A DNA stretch of 64,000 nucleotides from Planctomycetota bacterium (GCA_022705325.1 JAKJER010000018.1:62001-126000); one strand, 5' to 3'; positions 1-8,618 are shown, numbered from the stretch's first letter. Notes: generated from the sequence alone by a model not told the origin. Made by a program: numbers and translations.

Positions 1-222
1 CCGCAACTGAACCTGCGATAACTCGGTATTCATAGAGTGATTTCCGTACCATGATAGTCCCGCAAGCCGCGAAGGTGGATGCGCGGCGCCTTTGGGCGGG
101 CCGCAGGAGATGGGAGAATCGCGTTTCGAGAACGCGCAGGTCCGGCCGTCTCCACAACGCCGCCGCAACGGGCCTTCGGAGGCTGGCGTCGCAAGGCAAG
201 CCAGTCAGAAGCCCGGCACGCC
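1..222. other. Non-coding stretch, nothing recognised
   Basis: This segment lies downstream of the minus-strand GH26 gene. The short open frames crossing it have atypical composition and antisense character, and I see no ribosome binding site, RNA gene or repeat in it. Confidence 0.4.
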
Positions 223-1998
223 TCACTTCGGCAGCGACTCGTACACGCCCAGGTCGTACAGCGTGTAGCCGCCCCACTCCGTGCCGCGTTTCACGCCTGC
301 CAGGCGGACATATCGGGCCTTGGCCGGCGGGAACGAAACGGTCTCCAGCCCGCCCCGGGAGCGGGTCTCCGAGTGCACTTCGCTCCACTTGTTCGCTTCG
401 GGCGCCACCTCCACGCGGTAGGCCTTGGCGTTGGCCTTGGCCCAGAACAGGGTCACGGCCGACACCGTGCGGACCGAACCCAGGTCCACGCACAGCCACT
501 CGGCGTCCTTCTTGTCCGACGACCAGGCGGTGAAGAGGCTGTCGTCCAGGGCGGCCTGGGCCTTCTCCGCCTTGGACGAGGCGGTCGCCGTCTTGCCCCC
601 GGCCAGGTTCGTCAGGCCCACGCGGAGTCGGACGCTGTTGGAGAGGGTGGCGTTTCCCTTGCCGTCAAACGCCTGGGCGACGACCTGGTGCAGCCCGGGC
701 GGGGCATCCTTCCATACCAAGCGTCCCGAAGCCTTAGCCTCGCAGAGCAGGGTCGATTCCTTGAGAGCCTCGCCCTTCTTCTCCTCATCCATCAGGAACC
801 AGTTGTGCCAGCCGCCCTTGAGCAGGCGCAGCTCGACCCTGGCGACGGGGGCCCCCTTGGCCATGGCGCGGACGTCGAAGGCGAGGTCTCCCGCAACCGG
901 GGCCAGGCCGTCAGGGGGCGAATCGATCCGCACGACGGCGGGGACAGCCCGCCCGGACGGGGCGGGCACGTCCTCCAGCGTCAGCACCTGCGGATGGGCG
1001 TAGCAGGTGCGGGCCCAACCGGCGTCGCCTTCGAACCATTGCAGCACGTAGAGCCACCTGGGCCCCTCGGCCGCCATCTTCTGGACGTTGAGGAACGTGC
1101 CGCACTCGCACATGGCCTGCATCTTGCCCGGCGCGACCTCCTGCATGATCTGGAACGCCTTGGGGTACGACTCTTCCTCGTTCTTGCCCCAGCCGTAGTA
1201 GCTGTTGGGGTAGATGTCGATTCCGGCGATGTCGACGTACTGCGGGCCGGGATAGTACCGCTTGCGAAAGGCGGTGTGTTCTTCCGGCGGGGCCTCTCGC
1301 TTGAGGGTGGTCTTGAGCCCGCAGTTGAAGACCCAGATGAGGTTGTGGAGCTTCCGCTGCTTGACCAGGTAGTCGAACATGATCCGCCAGAGGGCGGCGG
1401 TGTTCTCGGGGTGGGTGTGGTCGGTCCACCAGAACCAGCCGCCGTCGATCTCGTGGAAGGGCCGCCACAGGATCGGGATGCGGGCGTCGGCCAGTTTCTG
1501 GAGGTAGTCGGCGTGGCGGGCCAGGTCGTCCATGAACGCCTTGTGCTCGGGCGTGCCGACCTGGGCGGCCTTGGCCAGGTCATAGCGCGGGCTGTTCTTG
1601 GGGCGGTCGCGCCAACTCGTGCCGCTGGGGTTCATCGGGTGCTTCCAGTGGAACTGGAAGGCGACGATCCCGCCGCGGGCGTGCCAGGCCTTGGCGTGCT
1701 CGATGGTCCGCTCGACCACCGGAGTATAGGTCTTGCCCCAGGTGGGGCTGTTCCAGCCGGTCAGATCGAAGGCCACGATGGCCGGCAACCGTCCGCTGGC
1801 CTCCTGCACGTACGAGGCGATGCCTGGTCCCCACGTGCCGCTGAGCGTCTTCTTGCCATACACCGACTGGAGGTAGTCCAGCAGCGCCCGGGCCTCGGGG
1901 ATGAGGTCGCCGTCGGCGGGCTGGATGGCCGCAGGCGCGGCGGCGGCGAGGGTCAACAGCAAGGTCACGAGGGCGTAGACGACGAACCGGCTGGGCAT
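223..1998 (-). CDS. Exported GH26-family glycoside hydrolase (mannanase-like) with C-terminal F5/8-type-C domain
   Basis: Probable endo-acting beta-mannanase or related glycanase, exported across the inner membrane. Residues 1-24 form a Sec signal peptide. Residues 28-330 carry the GH26 TIM-barrel hallmarks: WRPFHEIDGGWFWW, with E183 as probable acid/base, and CECGT, with E298 as probable nucleophile. An Ig-like segment spans about 355-460 and a discoidin-like F5/8-C carbohydrate-binding domain about 466-591 (TASSKAEKAQAALDD... AWSSDKKDAEWLCVDLG). The start is supported by AGGAG about 6 nt upstream of the ATG. The 591-aa length fits a GH26 catalytic domain plus two accessory modules. It is separated by about 100 bp from the next minus-strand gene, so it probably has its own promoter. 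GH26 is known for mannanases but also includes other specificities, so the exact substrate is inference. Confidence 0.85.
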   Translation of the reverse strand: MPSRFVVYALVTLLLTLAAAAPAAIQPADGDLIPEARALLDYLQSVYGKKTLSGTWGPGIASYVQEASGRLPAIVAFDLTGWNSPTWGKTYTPVVERTIEHAKAWHARGGIVAFQFHWKHPMNPSGTSWRDRPKNSPRYDLAKAAQVGTPEHKAFMDDLARHADYLQKLADARIPILWRPFHEIDGGWFWWTDHTHPENTAALWRIMFDYLVKQRKLHNLIWVFNCGLKTTLKREAPPEEHTAFRKRYYPGPQYVDIAGIDIYPNSYYGWGKNEEESYPKAFQIMQEVAPGKMQAMCECGTFLNVQKMAAEGPRWLYVLQWFEGDAGWARTCYAHPQVLTLEDVPAPSGRAVPAVVRIDSPPDGLAPVAGDLAFDVRAMAKGAPVARVELRLLKGGWHNWFLMDEEKKGEALKESTLLCEAKASGRLVWKDAPPGLHQVVAQAFDGKGNATLSNSVRLRVGLTNLAGGKTATASSKAEKAQAALDDSLFTAWSSDKKDAEWLCVDLGSVRTVSAVTLFWAKANAKAYRVEVAPEANKWSEVHSETRSRGGLETVSFPPAKARYVRLAGVKRGTEWGGYTLYDLGVYESLPK

Positions 1999-2103
1999 AC
2001 CGCGCTCCTGTGAAATCGTCCAGCCGCCATCGGCTCCGGGGGCCGGCGGCGGCTTACAAGGCAGAACGGATGAAGGGGGAGGGTATTGGCAGCCGGCTGC
2101 GGG

Positions 2104-2691
2104 TCATTGGATGTCGGGACGGACGTCAGAGGGCGCCGCCCGGCGCAGAACGGCTTGCCAGGTCTCCGTCAGGCCCAGCTTGGCCGCCCACGCTTCAATG
2201 TACCGCCGGTCGAGGATGTCTCCGCTGACCTTGATGATCCCGGCAATGTCGCGGAGGTGCTTCTCGCTGCCGCCTTCGTCGTAGTACTCGAGCTTGCCCA
2301 GGATGACATCTTCGGGGCAGGCGACAAACACCTGCCGACCGGGCAGGACCAGCACGGGACGCCGGCGGTCAAGTTGTCCTTTGCGCCAATTCTCCCGGCC
2401 GGCGATCATCACGTCGATCTTGTTGCCGCTGGAGGGATCGAGGATATTGAACTGGCTTGTCGATTGAACCGCCTTCCTGGCCGCCAGTGAACTGACGTAG
2501 AAGTCGGTCTCGGGGAACCGACTGCAGAGTTCTTCTGCCTGGTCGGCGGACATGTCCACGACGACGTTAATGTCCTGAGTGAGCCTGGGCTCTCCGTACG
2601 CCCCGCTGGCAATGGAGCCCACCAGCGCATAGGGAATCTCCAAGTCATCGAGGATATCGAGCGCAAAGCGGAGGAGGTCAGGTTGTTCCAC
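2104..2691 (-). CDS. Nucleotidyltransferase-fold protein (two-gene module, downstream member)
   Basis: A 195-aa protein with a nucleotidyltransferase-like N terminus: LVGSIASGAYGEPRLTQD (residues 23-40) gives the GS...YG...D pattern of polymerase-beta-type nucleotidyltransferases. The usual D-x-D metal pair reads D40-I-N42, so the second acidic ligand is replaced by Asn and activity is uncertain. The rest (CPEDVILGKLEYYDEGG... RDIAGII) matches the small solitary nucleotidyltransferases common in planctomycetes and cyanobacteria. Its ATG lies inside the preceding gene's 3' end (14-bp overlap), so the two are translationally coupled. Such pairs are sometimes toxin-antitoxin-like, but no HEPN protein is visible here. 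The substrate is unknown. Confidence 0.6.
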   Translation of the reverse strand: MEQPDLLRFALDILDDLEIPYALVGSIASGAYGEPRLTQDINVVVDMSADQAEELCSRFPETDFYVSSLAARKAVQSTSQFNILDPSSGNKIDVMIAGRENWRKGQLDRRRPVLVLPGRQVFVACPEDVILGKLEYYDEGGSEKHLRDIAGIIKVSGDILDRRYIEAWAAKLGLTETWQAVLRRAAPSDVRPDIQ

Positions 2692-2917
2692 GGGTCATTC
2701 TCCGGGCCACTTCCGCCTGAACCTGCTCTTCCGTCCAACCCGGATGCCGGGAACGGAGGTGTCCCGCTATCATGACACGCATCGTCCGGTTAAGGTCGAA
2801 GATGATCTCCACCCGCTCAGCCGGGCTCTTGCGGCGCAGGATCTCCGCGACCCTGTCGTCGACGACTTCGATCTGCCGGTCGAGATTTCCCTTTTCCGTC
2901 ACTGTTCTGCGCCCCAT
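2678..2917 (-). CDS. Small helical protein, upstream partner of the nucleotidyltransferase
   Basis: A 79-aa charged protein with no signal peptide or membrane segment. Its sequence (RRKSPAERVEIIFDLNRTMR, then HLRSRHPGWTEEQVQAEVARR) resembles the short helical proteins that precede solitary nucleotidyltransferases in many planctomycete genomes. I recognise the pairing but no biochemical role is known to me. It overlaps the next gene by 14 bp. The ATG at 2917 has no convincing Shine-Dalgarno; a GTG five codons later (2902) is an alternative start. The region just upstream carries a 9-bp tandem repeat (2921-2965). Confidence 0.55.
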   Translation of the reverse strand: MGRRTVTEKGNLDRQIEVVDDRVAEILRRKSPAERVEIIFDLNRTMRVMIAGHLRSRHPGWTEEQVQAEVARRMTRGTT

Positions 2918-2920
2918 TCA

Positions 2921-2965
2921 ACGGGAACGATGGGATCCATGGGACGTATGGGACCCATGCGAGCG
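2921..2965. repeat. Degenerate 9-bp tandem repeat
   Basis: Five 9-bp units: ACGGGAACG, ATGGGATCC, ATGGGACGT, ATGGGACCC, ATGCGAGCG. It sits immediately upstream of the small minus-strand gene starting at 2917, and about 30 bp before a separate 7-bp-period array. Confidence 0.75.
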
Positions 2966-2993
2966 GCTTCCGCGACTTCGCCCGCCGCCGCCC

Positions 2994-3028
2994 AGCAAAC
3001 AACCAGCAACGAACAGCCAACAACGCCG
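2994..3028. repeat. Degenerate 7-bp-period array (AACAACC type)
   Basis: Units AGCAAAC, AACCAGC, AACGAAC, AGCCAAC, AACGCCG. It ends 17 bp from the ffh stop codon (3046). Same class as the arrays at 12299, 20980, 31593, 31650, 41878, 48900, 55843 and 56001. Confidence 0.6.
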
Positions 3029-3045
3029 CAGGCCGAAGGCCAGCG

Positions 3046-4476
3046 CTAGCGGCGCTTCTTCTTCTTGAGCTTCTCGCGTTCCTTCTTGGTCAGGCGGTGG
3101 GAGCGCTGCTTGGTCTTGAACTTGGGCATGCCGAACATCCCCCCGCCGGCGGTCATCTGCTTGGCGAAGGCCATGCGGTCGCGCATGCCCATGCCGGCCA
3201 TCTGTTTCATCATGCCCGCGGCCTGGGTGAAGCTCTTGACCAGGCCCGAGACGTCTTCCGGGGCCGTGCCGCTGCCGCGGGCGATCCGCCGGCGGCGCGG
3301 GGCGTCGATCCGCTCGGGGGCCTCGCGCTCGGCGGGCGTCATCGAGTAGATGATCGCCTCCATCCGCTTCATCTCGTCGCCGTCGAGCTTGAAGGCCTCC
3401 ATCTGGCTGCCCATGCCGGGGATGAGCTTCATGATCTCGCCCAGCGGGCCCAGCTTCTGCATCTGCTTCATCTGCGCCAGGAAGTCGGTCAGGGTGAACT
3501 TGCCCTTGGCCATCTTCTCCTGCATCTTGGCGGCCTGTTCCTGGTCGAACTCGCGCTGGGCCTTCTCCACCAGCGTGACCACGTCGCCCATGCCCAGGAT
3601 GCGGCTGGCCATGCGGTCGGCGTGGAACTCCTCGAGGCGGTCGAGCTTTTCGCCCACGCCGATGAACTTGATGGGCTTGCCCGTGACGGCCTTGACCGAC
3701 AGGGCGGCGCCGCCGCGGGCGTCGGAGTCGAACTTGGTCAGGATCACCCCGTCCAGCTCGAGTCGCTGGTTGAACTCGCGGGCGGAGTTGACGGCGTCCT
3801 GCCCGGTCATGGCGTCGCAGACGAGGTAGATCTGGTGCGGGCGGGTGGCCTTGGCGATATCCTCGGCCTGCTTCATCATCTCTTCGTCGATGTGCAGCCG
3901 GCCGGCGGTGTCGATGATGACCACGTCCCGCCCGGTGGCGGCGGCCTGGTCCAGGCTGGAGCGGGCGACCTTGACGGGGTTCTTCTCGCCCTCGATGCGG
4001 AAGACGGGCACGCCGACCTGCTGGCCGATGATGGTGAGCTGGTCGACGGCCGCCGGGCGCTGGAGGTCGCAGGCCACCAGCATGGGATGCTTGCCCTGGT
4101 GCATGATCAGCTTGGCCAGCTTGCCGCAGGTGGTGGTCTTGCCCGAGCCCTGCAGGCCGGCCAGCATGATGATGGTCGGCGGCGGGCTGACGTAGTAGAT
4201 TCGCGGGTCCACCGGGCCCATGAGGGCGGTCAGCTCGTCGTTGACGATCTTGACCATGAGCTGGCCCGGGTGGAGGGACTTGATGACCTCCTGTCCGATG
4301 GCCTTCTGGACGACCTGGTCGCAGAACTGGCGGGCGACCTTGTAGTTGACGTCGGCCTCCAGCAGGGCCTGGCGGACCTGCTGTATGGACTCGCGCACGT
4401 TCTGCTCGGTGATCTTGCCCCGCCCGGACATCCGGCGGAACACGTCGCTGAATTTGTTGGTCAACGATTCAAACAT
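3046..4476 (-). CDS. ffh: Signal recognition particle protein Ffh (SRP54)
   Basis: GTPase subunit of the signal recognition particle. It binds 4.5S RNA and signal sequences and delivers ribosomes to FtsY at the membrane. The 476-aa protein has the helical N domain (1-90), the G domain with P-loop GLQGSGKTTTCGKLAK (about 107-122), DTAGR (189-193) and TKFDSDARGG (247-256), and a Met-rich M domain (about 330-430) with the RNA-binding signature PERIDAPRRRRIARGSG. A Lys/Arg-rich tail closes it. I chose MFESLTNKFSDVF (4476) because it aligns with the normal Ffh N terminus. There is no good Shine-Dalgarno; instead TATCCT lies 8 nt upstream of the ATG, suggesting a leaderless transcript. An open frame extending to 4653 is not part of the protein. 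Confidence 0.97.
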   Translation of the reverse strand: MFESLTNKFSDVFRRMSGRGKITEQNVRESIQQVRQALLEADVNYKVARQFCDQVVQKAIGQEVIKSLHPGQLMVKIVNDELTALMGPVDPRIYYVSPPPTIIMLAGLQGSGKTTTCGKLAKLIMHQGKHPMLVACDLQRPAAVDQLTIIGQQVGVPVFRIEGEKNPVKVARSSLDQAAATGRDVVIIDTAGRLHIDEEMMKQAEDIAKATRPHQIYLVCDAMTGQDAVNSAREFNQRLELDGVILTKFDSDARGGAALSVKAVTGKPIKFIGVGEKLDRLEEFHADRMASRILGMGDVVTLVEKAQREFDQEQAAKMQEKMAKGKFTLTDFLAQMKQMQKLGPLGEIMKLIPGMGSQMEAFKLDGDEMKRMEAIIYSMTPAEREAPERIDAPRRRRIARGSGTAPEDVSGLVKSFTQAAGMMKQMAGMGMRDRMAFAKQMTAGGGMFGMPKFKTKQRSHRLTKKEREKLKKKKRR

Positions 4477-4484
4477 AGGGCCAC

Positions 4485-4514
4485 AGGATACCAGAACAAG
4501 CCCCTCAACGTCTA
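4485..4514 (-). promoter_or_regulatory. Candidate promoter of ffh, leaderless arrangement
   Basis: Minus strand: TAGACG, 18-nt spacer, TATCCT. The -10 element ends 8 nt before the ffh ATG, so transcription would start at about the start codon. The stretch GGTATCCTGTGGCCC is nearly identical to the one just before galK. Confidence 0.45.
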
Positions 4515-4547
4515 TCGAACTGTATCTTGCCCCCCTATCGGCCCGGG

Positions 4548-5810
4548 TCAGGGCCCGGCGGGAGGCGCCAGGGCCAGCCTGTTCCACCGGCGGTTCGCCG
4601 CCGCCACCCAGTGCAGCACCCAGGCGCGGGCGTTGTCCGGCGTGACGGTCCACTGGGGCTGGTTGGGCAGGTCGAAGATCCAGAAGGCCGCCAGGTCCAC
4701 GTCCGCCCGCTCCAGGTCGGCCAGCAGGTCCTCGAAGATCCGCCGGCAGCGCGGCTCGTCCTGATCAGGCTGGAGGCCCACGCCGAACTCCCCCACCCAG
4801 AGGACCTTTCCCGCATCGCTGGCCGTCTTTCGGACCACGCGGAGGAACCCCGCGTGCGTGTCGGTCCAGCGGGCCATCTCCCTGGTGTTGGCGTCCTCGC
4901 CGTAGAGGTGGACCGAGATGTCGTCGGTGGCGGCGTTGTCGCGGAGCAGGATGTCCACCATCTGCTGGCGGGTGTCCTCTTTCCAGTTGTGGTTATGGGT
5001 GTTGTTCCACGCGCAGAACCGCGGGTGCGAGTGTCCGGCCAGGACGGGACGGCGCCGGTCGTGCTCCCGCACGGCCCGGGCGAACTCCCGCAGCATCACC
5101 GCGGCATGGGCGGAGGTCAGGTCGTCGCGCTGCGTGCCGCCCTTCTTGCGGAACTTCTGGGCGTTGGGCAGGTCGAGCGCCAGGTTCAGCTCGTTGCCGA
5201 ACTCCCACGCCCACAGCGCGGGCGAGTCCTTGTAGCGCGTGACGAAATCGCGAACGACCTGGCGCATCAGCGCGATGGTCTTGCTGTCCGCGTTGCCCCA
5301 CTGGTCGCGGTGCTCGTCGACCAGGTCCGGCAGGACGAACGTCCAGAACATCGACGGGATCAACCCCACGTTGCACCGCTCGGCCGTGCGGACCACGAGG
5401 TCCATCCGCCGGAAGAACTCCGTCTTGTCCTCCAGGTAGAGCTTCCAGTCGCGGGCCTGGAACCCGCCGGCGTTGAACCGCACGAACGGGATGCCCGCGG
5501 CGCCCAGCGCCTCCAGGCCCCGCAGCGTGGAATCGTCCTTGGGGTTGCGGAGGATGCGCTGGAACAGGTCGTAGTAGTTGGCCCCCACGCCGCGATAGGG
5601 CCGGCCGTTCCTGTAGAGCTTCCCGTCGCGGATGCTCAGCCCCGGCCCGGCCGGCGCGGTCGCGGGCATGACGACAGGCCCCGCCGCCGGCGGCGCGGTG
5701 CACCCGCCAAGCATGGACACTGCTATTCCAATCTTGGCGATAGTCCGGGCTAAGGAAATGGTAGGTCCTCCATTTTGAGGTGTTCCCAAGAATGCAATTC
5801 TCGGAGGCAT
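4548..5810 (-). CDS. Secreted lipoprotein, GH5-like (cellulase superfamily) glycoside hydrolase
   Basis: A probable mannanase- or glucanase-type retaining glycosidase tethered as a lipoprotein. The N terminus ends in a lipobox-like SMLGGC (Cys37). The barrel shows WEFGNELN (Asn206-Glu207, the GH-A clan acid/base) and WVGEFGVG (Glu341, probable nucleophile). Conserved barrel strands appear as FVRFNAGGF and DDISVHLYGE. The 420-aa length is normal for GH5 with a short linker. It lies between the AAA ATPase gene (54 bp upstream) and ffh (71 bp downstream), all on the minus strand. The first 20 residues before the hydrophobic segment are odd for a signal peptide, so a later non-ATG start is possible. 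Subfamily and substrate cannot be set from sequence alone. Confidence 0.75.
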   Translation of the reverse strand: MPPRIAFLGTPQNGGPTISLARTIAKIGIAVSMLGGCTAPPAAGPVVMPATAPAGPGLSIRDGKLYRNGRPYRGVGANYYDLFQRILRNPKDDSTLRGLEALGAAGIPFVRFNAGGFQARDWKLYLEDKTEFFRRMDLVVRTAERCNVGLIPSMFWTFVLPDLVDEHRDQWGNADSKTIALMRQVVRDFVTRYKDSPALWAWEFGNELNLALDLPNAQKFRKKGGTQRDDLTSAHAAVMLREFARAVREHDRRRPVLAGHSHPRFCAWNNTHNHNWKEDTRQQMVDILLRDNAATDDISVHLYGEDANTREMARWTDTHAGFLRVVRKTASDAGKVLWVGEFGVGLQPDQDEPRCRRIFEDLLADLERADVDLAAFWIFDLPNQPQWTVTPDNARAWVLHWVAAANRRWNRLALAPPAGP

Positions 5811-5864
5811 CAGGAATGGCTTTCGAGTTCACGCCACATGAAGCTCTACCGCTGTACGAAGACT

Positions 5865-7130
5865 TTAGTTAATCGAAATGCCCTTCTCCCAGTTATCCAA
5901 GACGTCAATATCATCCGGATCAATAGCAATCTCCCGAAGCTGAGTTTCCTTGTCAAGCCTTGTGACCTTGTATGCCACAAAATCATCAAGCCGAAATTGC
6001 CCCTTGCGCATCCTACTGAAGAATTCCTTCAACATATCGGGAGAATGCGTCTCTATTAGAATCTTAGCGTCTGTCCGCTTAGCCGTATCGATAAAGACTC
6101 CAGCTAGAGCCCTTGCAGACACAGAGTGTAGATGGAGTTCTGGCTGCTCAAACAAAAGCGTGGCACTACTGTCACAATAGCTGCACTGCGCAATAACGGG
6201 GAGAACCTGAGAACACCCGTACCCAAGATCAGCCAGAGGGAGCTTAACGCCATCCGGCAAGCCTAGCGAAACGTCGAACAGATCACTGCTCCCGACGCGA
6301 GTAAGGTCTATCCTCTGCGCCAGGCCCATCTCGTTAAGCCACTTTGCCACTCTTGCCAAATGCTGCCGAGACCTTGATTGTATTGTCTCATTCGCCAACA
6401 TCGGGACCGTTCCCTCGCCAAGGGCACCAACTTCCGTTCGATTGGCACCATGCATGGGATATCGCCGCAGAGGCTGCTGGCGAAATGGGCCCAGGTAGCG
6501 CGTGTTGAGCAGTTCCTCCTGAATCGTCTGATTCAGTGACCACACCGGGACAAACTCACGAAAGACATCAAACGCGGTCTTGCTCTTTGCCGCGCGAACC
6601 GCCAGAAATGGGTCCACCAAGAATGATCGAGGTCTCTTGCATACTACGGAGTTATTGGTTTGCATGTTCGTGAGAAAGAGATTCTTCCCCTTCTTCGACA
6701 GCTTGTATCTGTGACTGTCAATAAGAAACTCTCCGCCAGACAAGCAAGTCTCCTGCGTTCTCTTGATGCATCTAAAGGTCCACTTCATTCGTGCCCTGCC
6801 GACTGCCGAGACCATCTTGCCGGCGTCATCTATCTTGTTGTATCTTGTCTTATCCAGACTGAACCCCAACGTAATCATGTCACTGTAGGAACGCCCGTGA
6901 GCAACTTCTGTGAACCTCCCCAGATGCACGTCTGCAGATTCACCATCAAGCATAAGAGTGCTTGCGAGACTGGTGTTTTTCATTGTTTGCGAGAGGCATG
7001 CGAGAGCGTGGATGCATGTGCTCTTTCCGGACGAATTGGGCCCAATGAAGACCGTGATGGGCTTGAGTCTGATTTCACGCTCGGCTCCAACACCTTTGAA
7101 ATTCCCGACAATCAGCGAACTAATGGCCAT
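5865..7130 (-). CDS. AAA ATPase of the SMC/RecF-like AAA_21 class, possibly defence-related
   Basis: A 421-aa ATPase beginning MAISSLIVGNFKG, the usual opening of RecF/OLD-type ATPases, with Walker A GPNSSGKST (30-38), a signature-like LADLGYGCSQVLPVI (299-313), Walker B LLFEQPELHLH (325-335) and ILIETHS (357-363). This matches standalone AAA_21/DUF3696-type ATPases, several of which occur in antiphage or toxin-like systems; that role is inference here. GGAAGGAG upstream supports the start at 7130 rather than the longer frame to 7184. Its composition is visibly more AT-rich than its neighbours, with many AAT, TTG and AAA codons, which suggests horizontal acquisition. No nuclease or TOPRIM domain is visible and no partner gene is adjacent. 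Confidence 0.75.
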   Translation of the reverse strand: MAISSLIVGNFKGVGAEREIRLKPITVFIGPNSSGKSTCIHALACLSQTMKNTSLASTLMLDGESADVHLGRFTEVAHGRSYSDMITLGFSLDKTRYNKIDDAGKMVSAVGRARMKWTFRCIKRTQETCLSGGEFLIDSHRYKLSKKGKNLFLTNMQTNNSVVCKRPRSFLVDPFLAVRAAKSKTAFDVFREFVPVWSLNQTIQEELLNTRYLGPFRQQPLRRYPMHGANRTEVGALGEGTVPMLANETIQSRSRQHLARVAKWLNEMGLAQRIDLTRVGSSDLFDVSLGLPDGVKLPLADLGYGCSQVLPVIAQCSYCDSSATLLFEQPELHLHSVSARALAGVFIDTAKRTDAKILIETHSPDMLKEFFSRMRKGQFRLDDFVAYKVTRLDKETQLREIAIDPDDIDVLDNWEKGISIN

Positions 7131-7155
7131 TGTTGTGCTCTCCTTCCGTAACCAT

Positions 7156-7184
7156 AAGGTATCCCCTTTGGCACGGAAGGTCAA
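7156..7184 (-). promoter_or_regulatory. Candidate promoter of the AAA ATPase gene
   Basis: Minus strand: TTGACC, 17-nt spacer, TACCTT, ending 25 nt before the ATG and followed by GGAAGGAG. The -35 box is strong and the -10 box modest. Confidence 0.4.
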
Positions 7185-7478
7185 TGCACGTCACGGGATC
7201 TATCCGCTAGGCCTGCGAATATCCGCCATTGGTTGATTCCCGTTCTGTTGAGCACATTCGGCACGGAGACCGCGACGGCTAGCGGGCCCTGCCTCAGGAC
7301 ACGAAGGCCATCGCAGATTCCGGGATTTGACGCATTCCCCTTCCGCGTCCAAGCGGGTATGATAGGGAAACTTGACAGGCCCTCGGCCGCGAGTGCGTCT
7401 CTGAACGCGGGGTGTGTTTTGAACTCGATGGGAGACGACGAAGCCTGCCGGCCGGCGGGCGAACAAGGAGATTCTACG
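7185..7478. other. Intergenic region between divergent genes
   Basis: No gene seen. It contains an imperfect CCTGCCGGCCGGCGGG palindrome (about 7445-7460), like the perfect one at 55883, and a TTGACA without a matching -10. The plus-strand gene downstream has a clear AAGGAG site. Confidence 0.4.
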
Positions 7479-8618
7479 ATGCGCACGGCGTGGCACAATC
7501 GGCGGTTCCATTGTCTGGTCGCGGGGATTCTGGCATCGGCGGCGTGGGCAGTGCTGGCGGTGGAGACCGGCACAGGCGAGGAGCCGGCCCCCACAACCAA
7601 GCCCGCGGTCGCCGCTCCCATACCGGCCAAGACGCCGCAGGAGATCGCCCAGCTTATCGAGGAGCTTGACCACACGGAGTTCGCCCGGCGCGAAGAGGCC
7701 AGCCGGAGGCTGGAGGCGACAGGCAAGGCGTGCATCTCGGCCCTGGAGTCCGCCGCCGCCAGCCGCAAGCCCGAGCCCTCGGCGCGGGCGATGGAACTGC
7801 TGAAGACCTTTGCCGACCGCGAAGACGAGCCCACCCGGACCGCGGCCATGAAGGCCCTGGAGAAGCTGGCGGAGGGCAACTCGCCGGCCGCCGAAGACGC
7901 CAAGAAGTTCCTCGATGCCCGCCGCCCCCGTCCGCAGCAGGCGCCCTTCGGCATTCGCCTCGCCCAGGGCGGGCTCGTCGCCCGCCGCATGAGCGTCAAG
8001 AACGTCAACGGCGTGAAGGAGATCGAGGCCGACGAGGACGGCAGGACCGTCAAGATCCTCGATGACCCCAACAAGGGCATCTGCGTCGAGGTGACGCAGA
8101 AGAAGGACGGCAAGGACGAGACCAAGAAGTACGAGGCCAAGACGGCCGCCGAGTTGGAGAAGAAGCACCCGGAGGCCCACAAGCTGTACAAGCAGTACTC
8201 CGGCGGGGCCGGAGGGGCCATCCAGGTCATCGCCGCCGCCGGAGGAGTGGTCAATCTCGAGGCGGCAGCGGCGGCCAAGGCCCGGACCGTGCGGCTCCGC
8301 CTTCAGCTCCTGCTCAAGCAACTCGAGGCCATCGGCAAGGACAACCAGCTCCAGGCCCTCGATGAGGATGCCGCCAGGGATTTGCTCAAGGAGATGGCCA
8401 AAGTCCGCGGCGAGTTGGAGGGATTGGAGAAGAAGCTCCAGGCCGACGCCGCCAAGCGGGCCAAAGAGAAGGCCGAGAAGGCCAAAGCCGGGAACGACAA
8501 GGGCGCCAAGGATCGGACCGACGAACAGCCCAAGGCCCAGGCCCCCGCCGGGGCCACCGTCCAGATCGAGGGCAACGGGCAGATCGAGGTCAAGGTCGAG
8601 ATCCAGGAGGCGCCATAG
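7479..8618 (+). CDS. Exported protein with HEAT-like helical repeats and charged C-terminal region
   Basis: A 379-aa protein of unknown function. It starts with a cleavable signal peptide (MRTAWHNRR then LVAGILASAAWAVLAVE). A HEAT-like helical region follows at about 45-150 (IAQLIEELDHTEFARREEAS, then alternating Ala/Leu-rich helices). The central part is beta-rich (VKNVNGVKEIEADEDGRTVK). The C-terminal third is long, charged and Lys/Ala/Glu-rich, probably coiled coil. Similar exported proteins with a short HEAT block are frequent in planctomycetes. AAGGAG at 7465-7470 lies 8 nt before the ATG at 7479 and decides the start; the longer frame to 7233 is not needed. It ends 20 bp before the STAS gene, so the two are probably cotranscribed. 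Confidence 0.65.
   Translation: MRTAWHNRRFHCLVAGILASAAWAVLAVETGTGEEPAPTTKPAVAAPIPAKTPQEIAQLIEELDHTEFARREEASRRLEATGKACISALESAAASRKPEPSARAMELLKTFADREDEPTRTAAMKALEKLAEGNSPAAEDAKKFLDARRPRPQQAPFGIRLAQGGLVARRMSVKNVNGVKEIEADEDGRTVKILDDPNKGICVEVTQKKDGKDETKKYEAKTAAELEKKHPEAHKLYKQYSGGAGGAIQVIAAAGGVVNLEAAAAAKARTVRLRLQLLLKQLEAIGKDNQLQALDEDAARDLLKEMAKVRGELEGLEKKLQADAAKRAKEKAEKAKAGNDKGAKDRTDEQPKAQAPAGATVQIEGNGQIEVKVEIQEAP

Noticed and set aside
51..533. 160-codon plus-strand frame at the window start
   Set aside because: Largely antisense to the GH26 gene, Arg/Pro/Ser-rich, no ribosome binding site.
7233..7478. N-terminal extension of the exported HEAT-like protein
   Set aside because: The signal peptide and AAGGAG point to the start at 7479.
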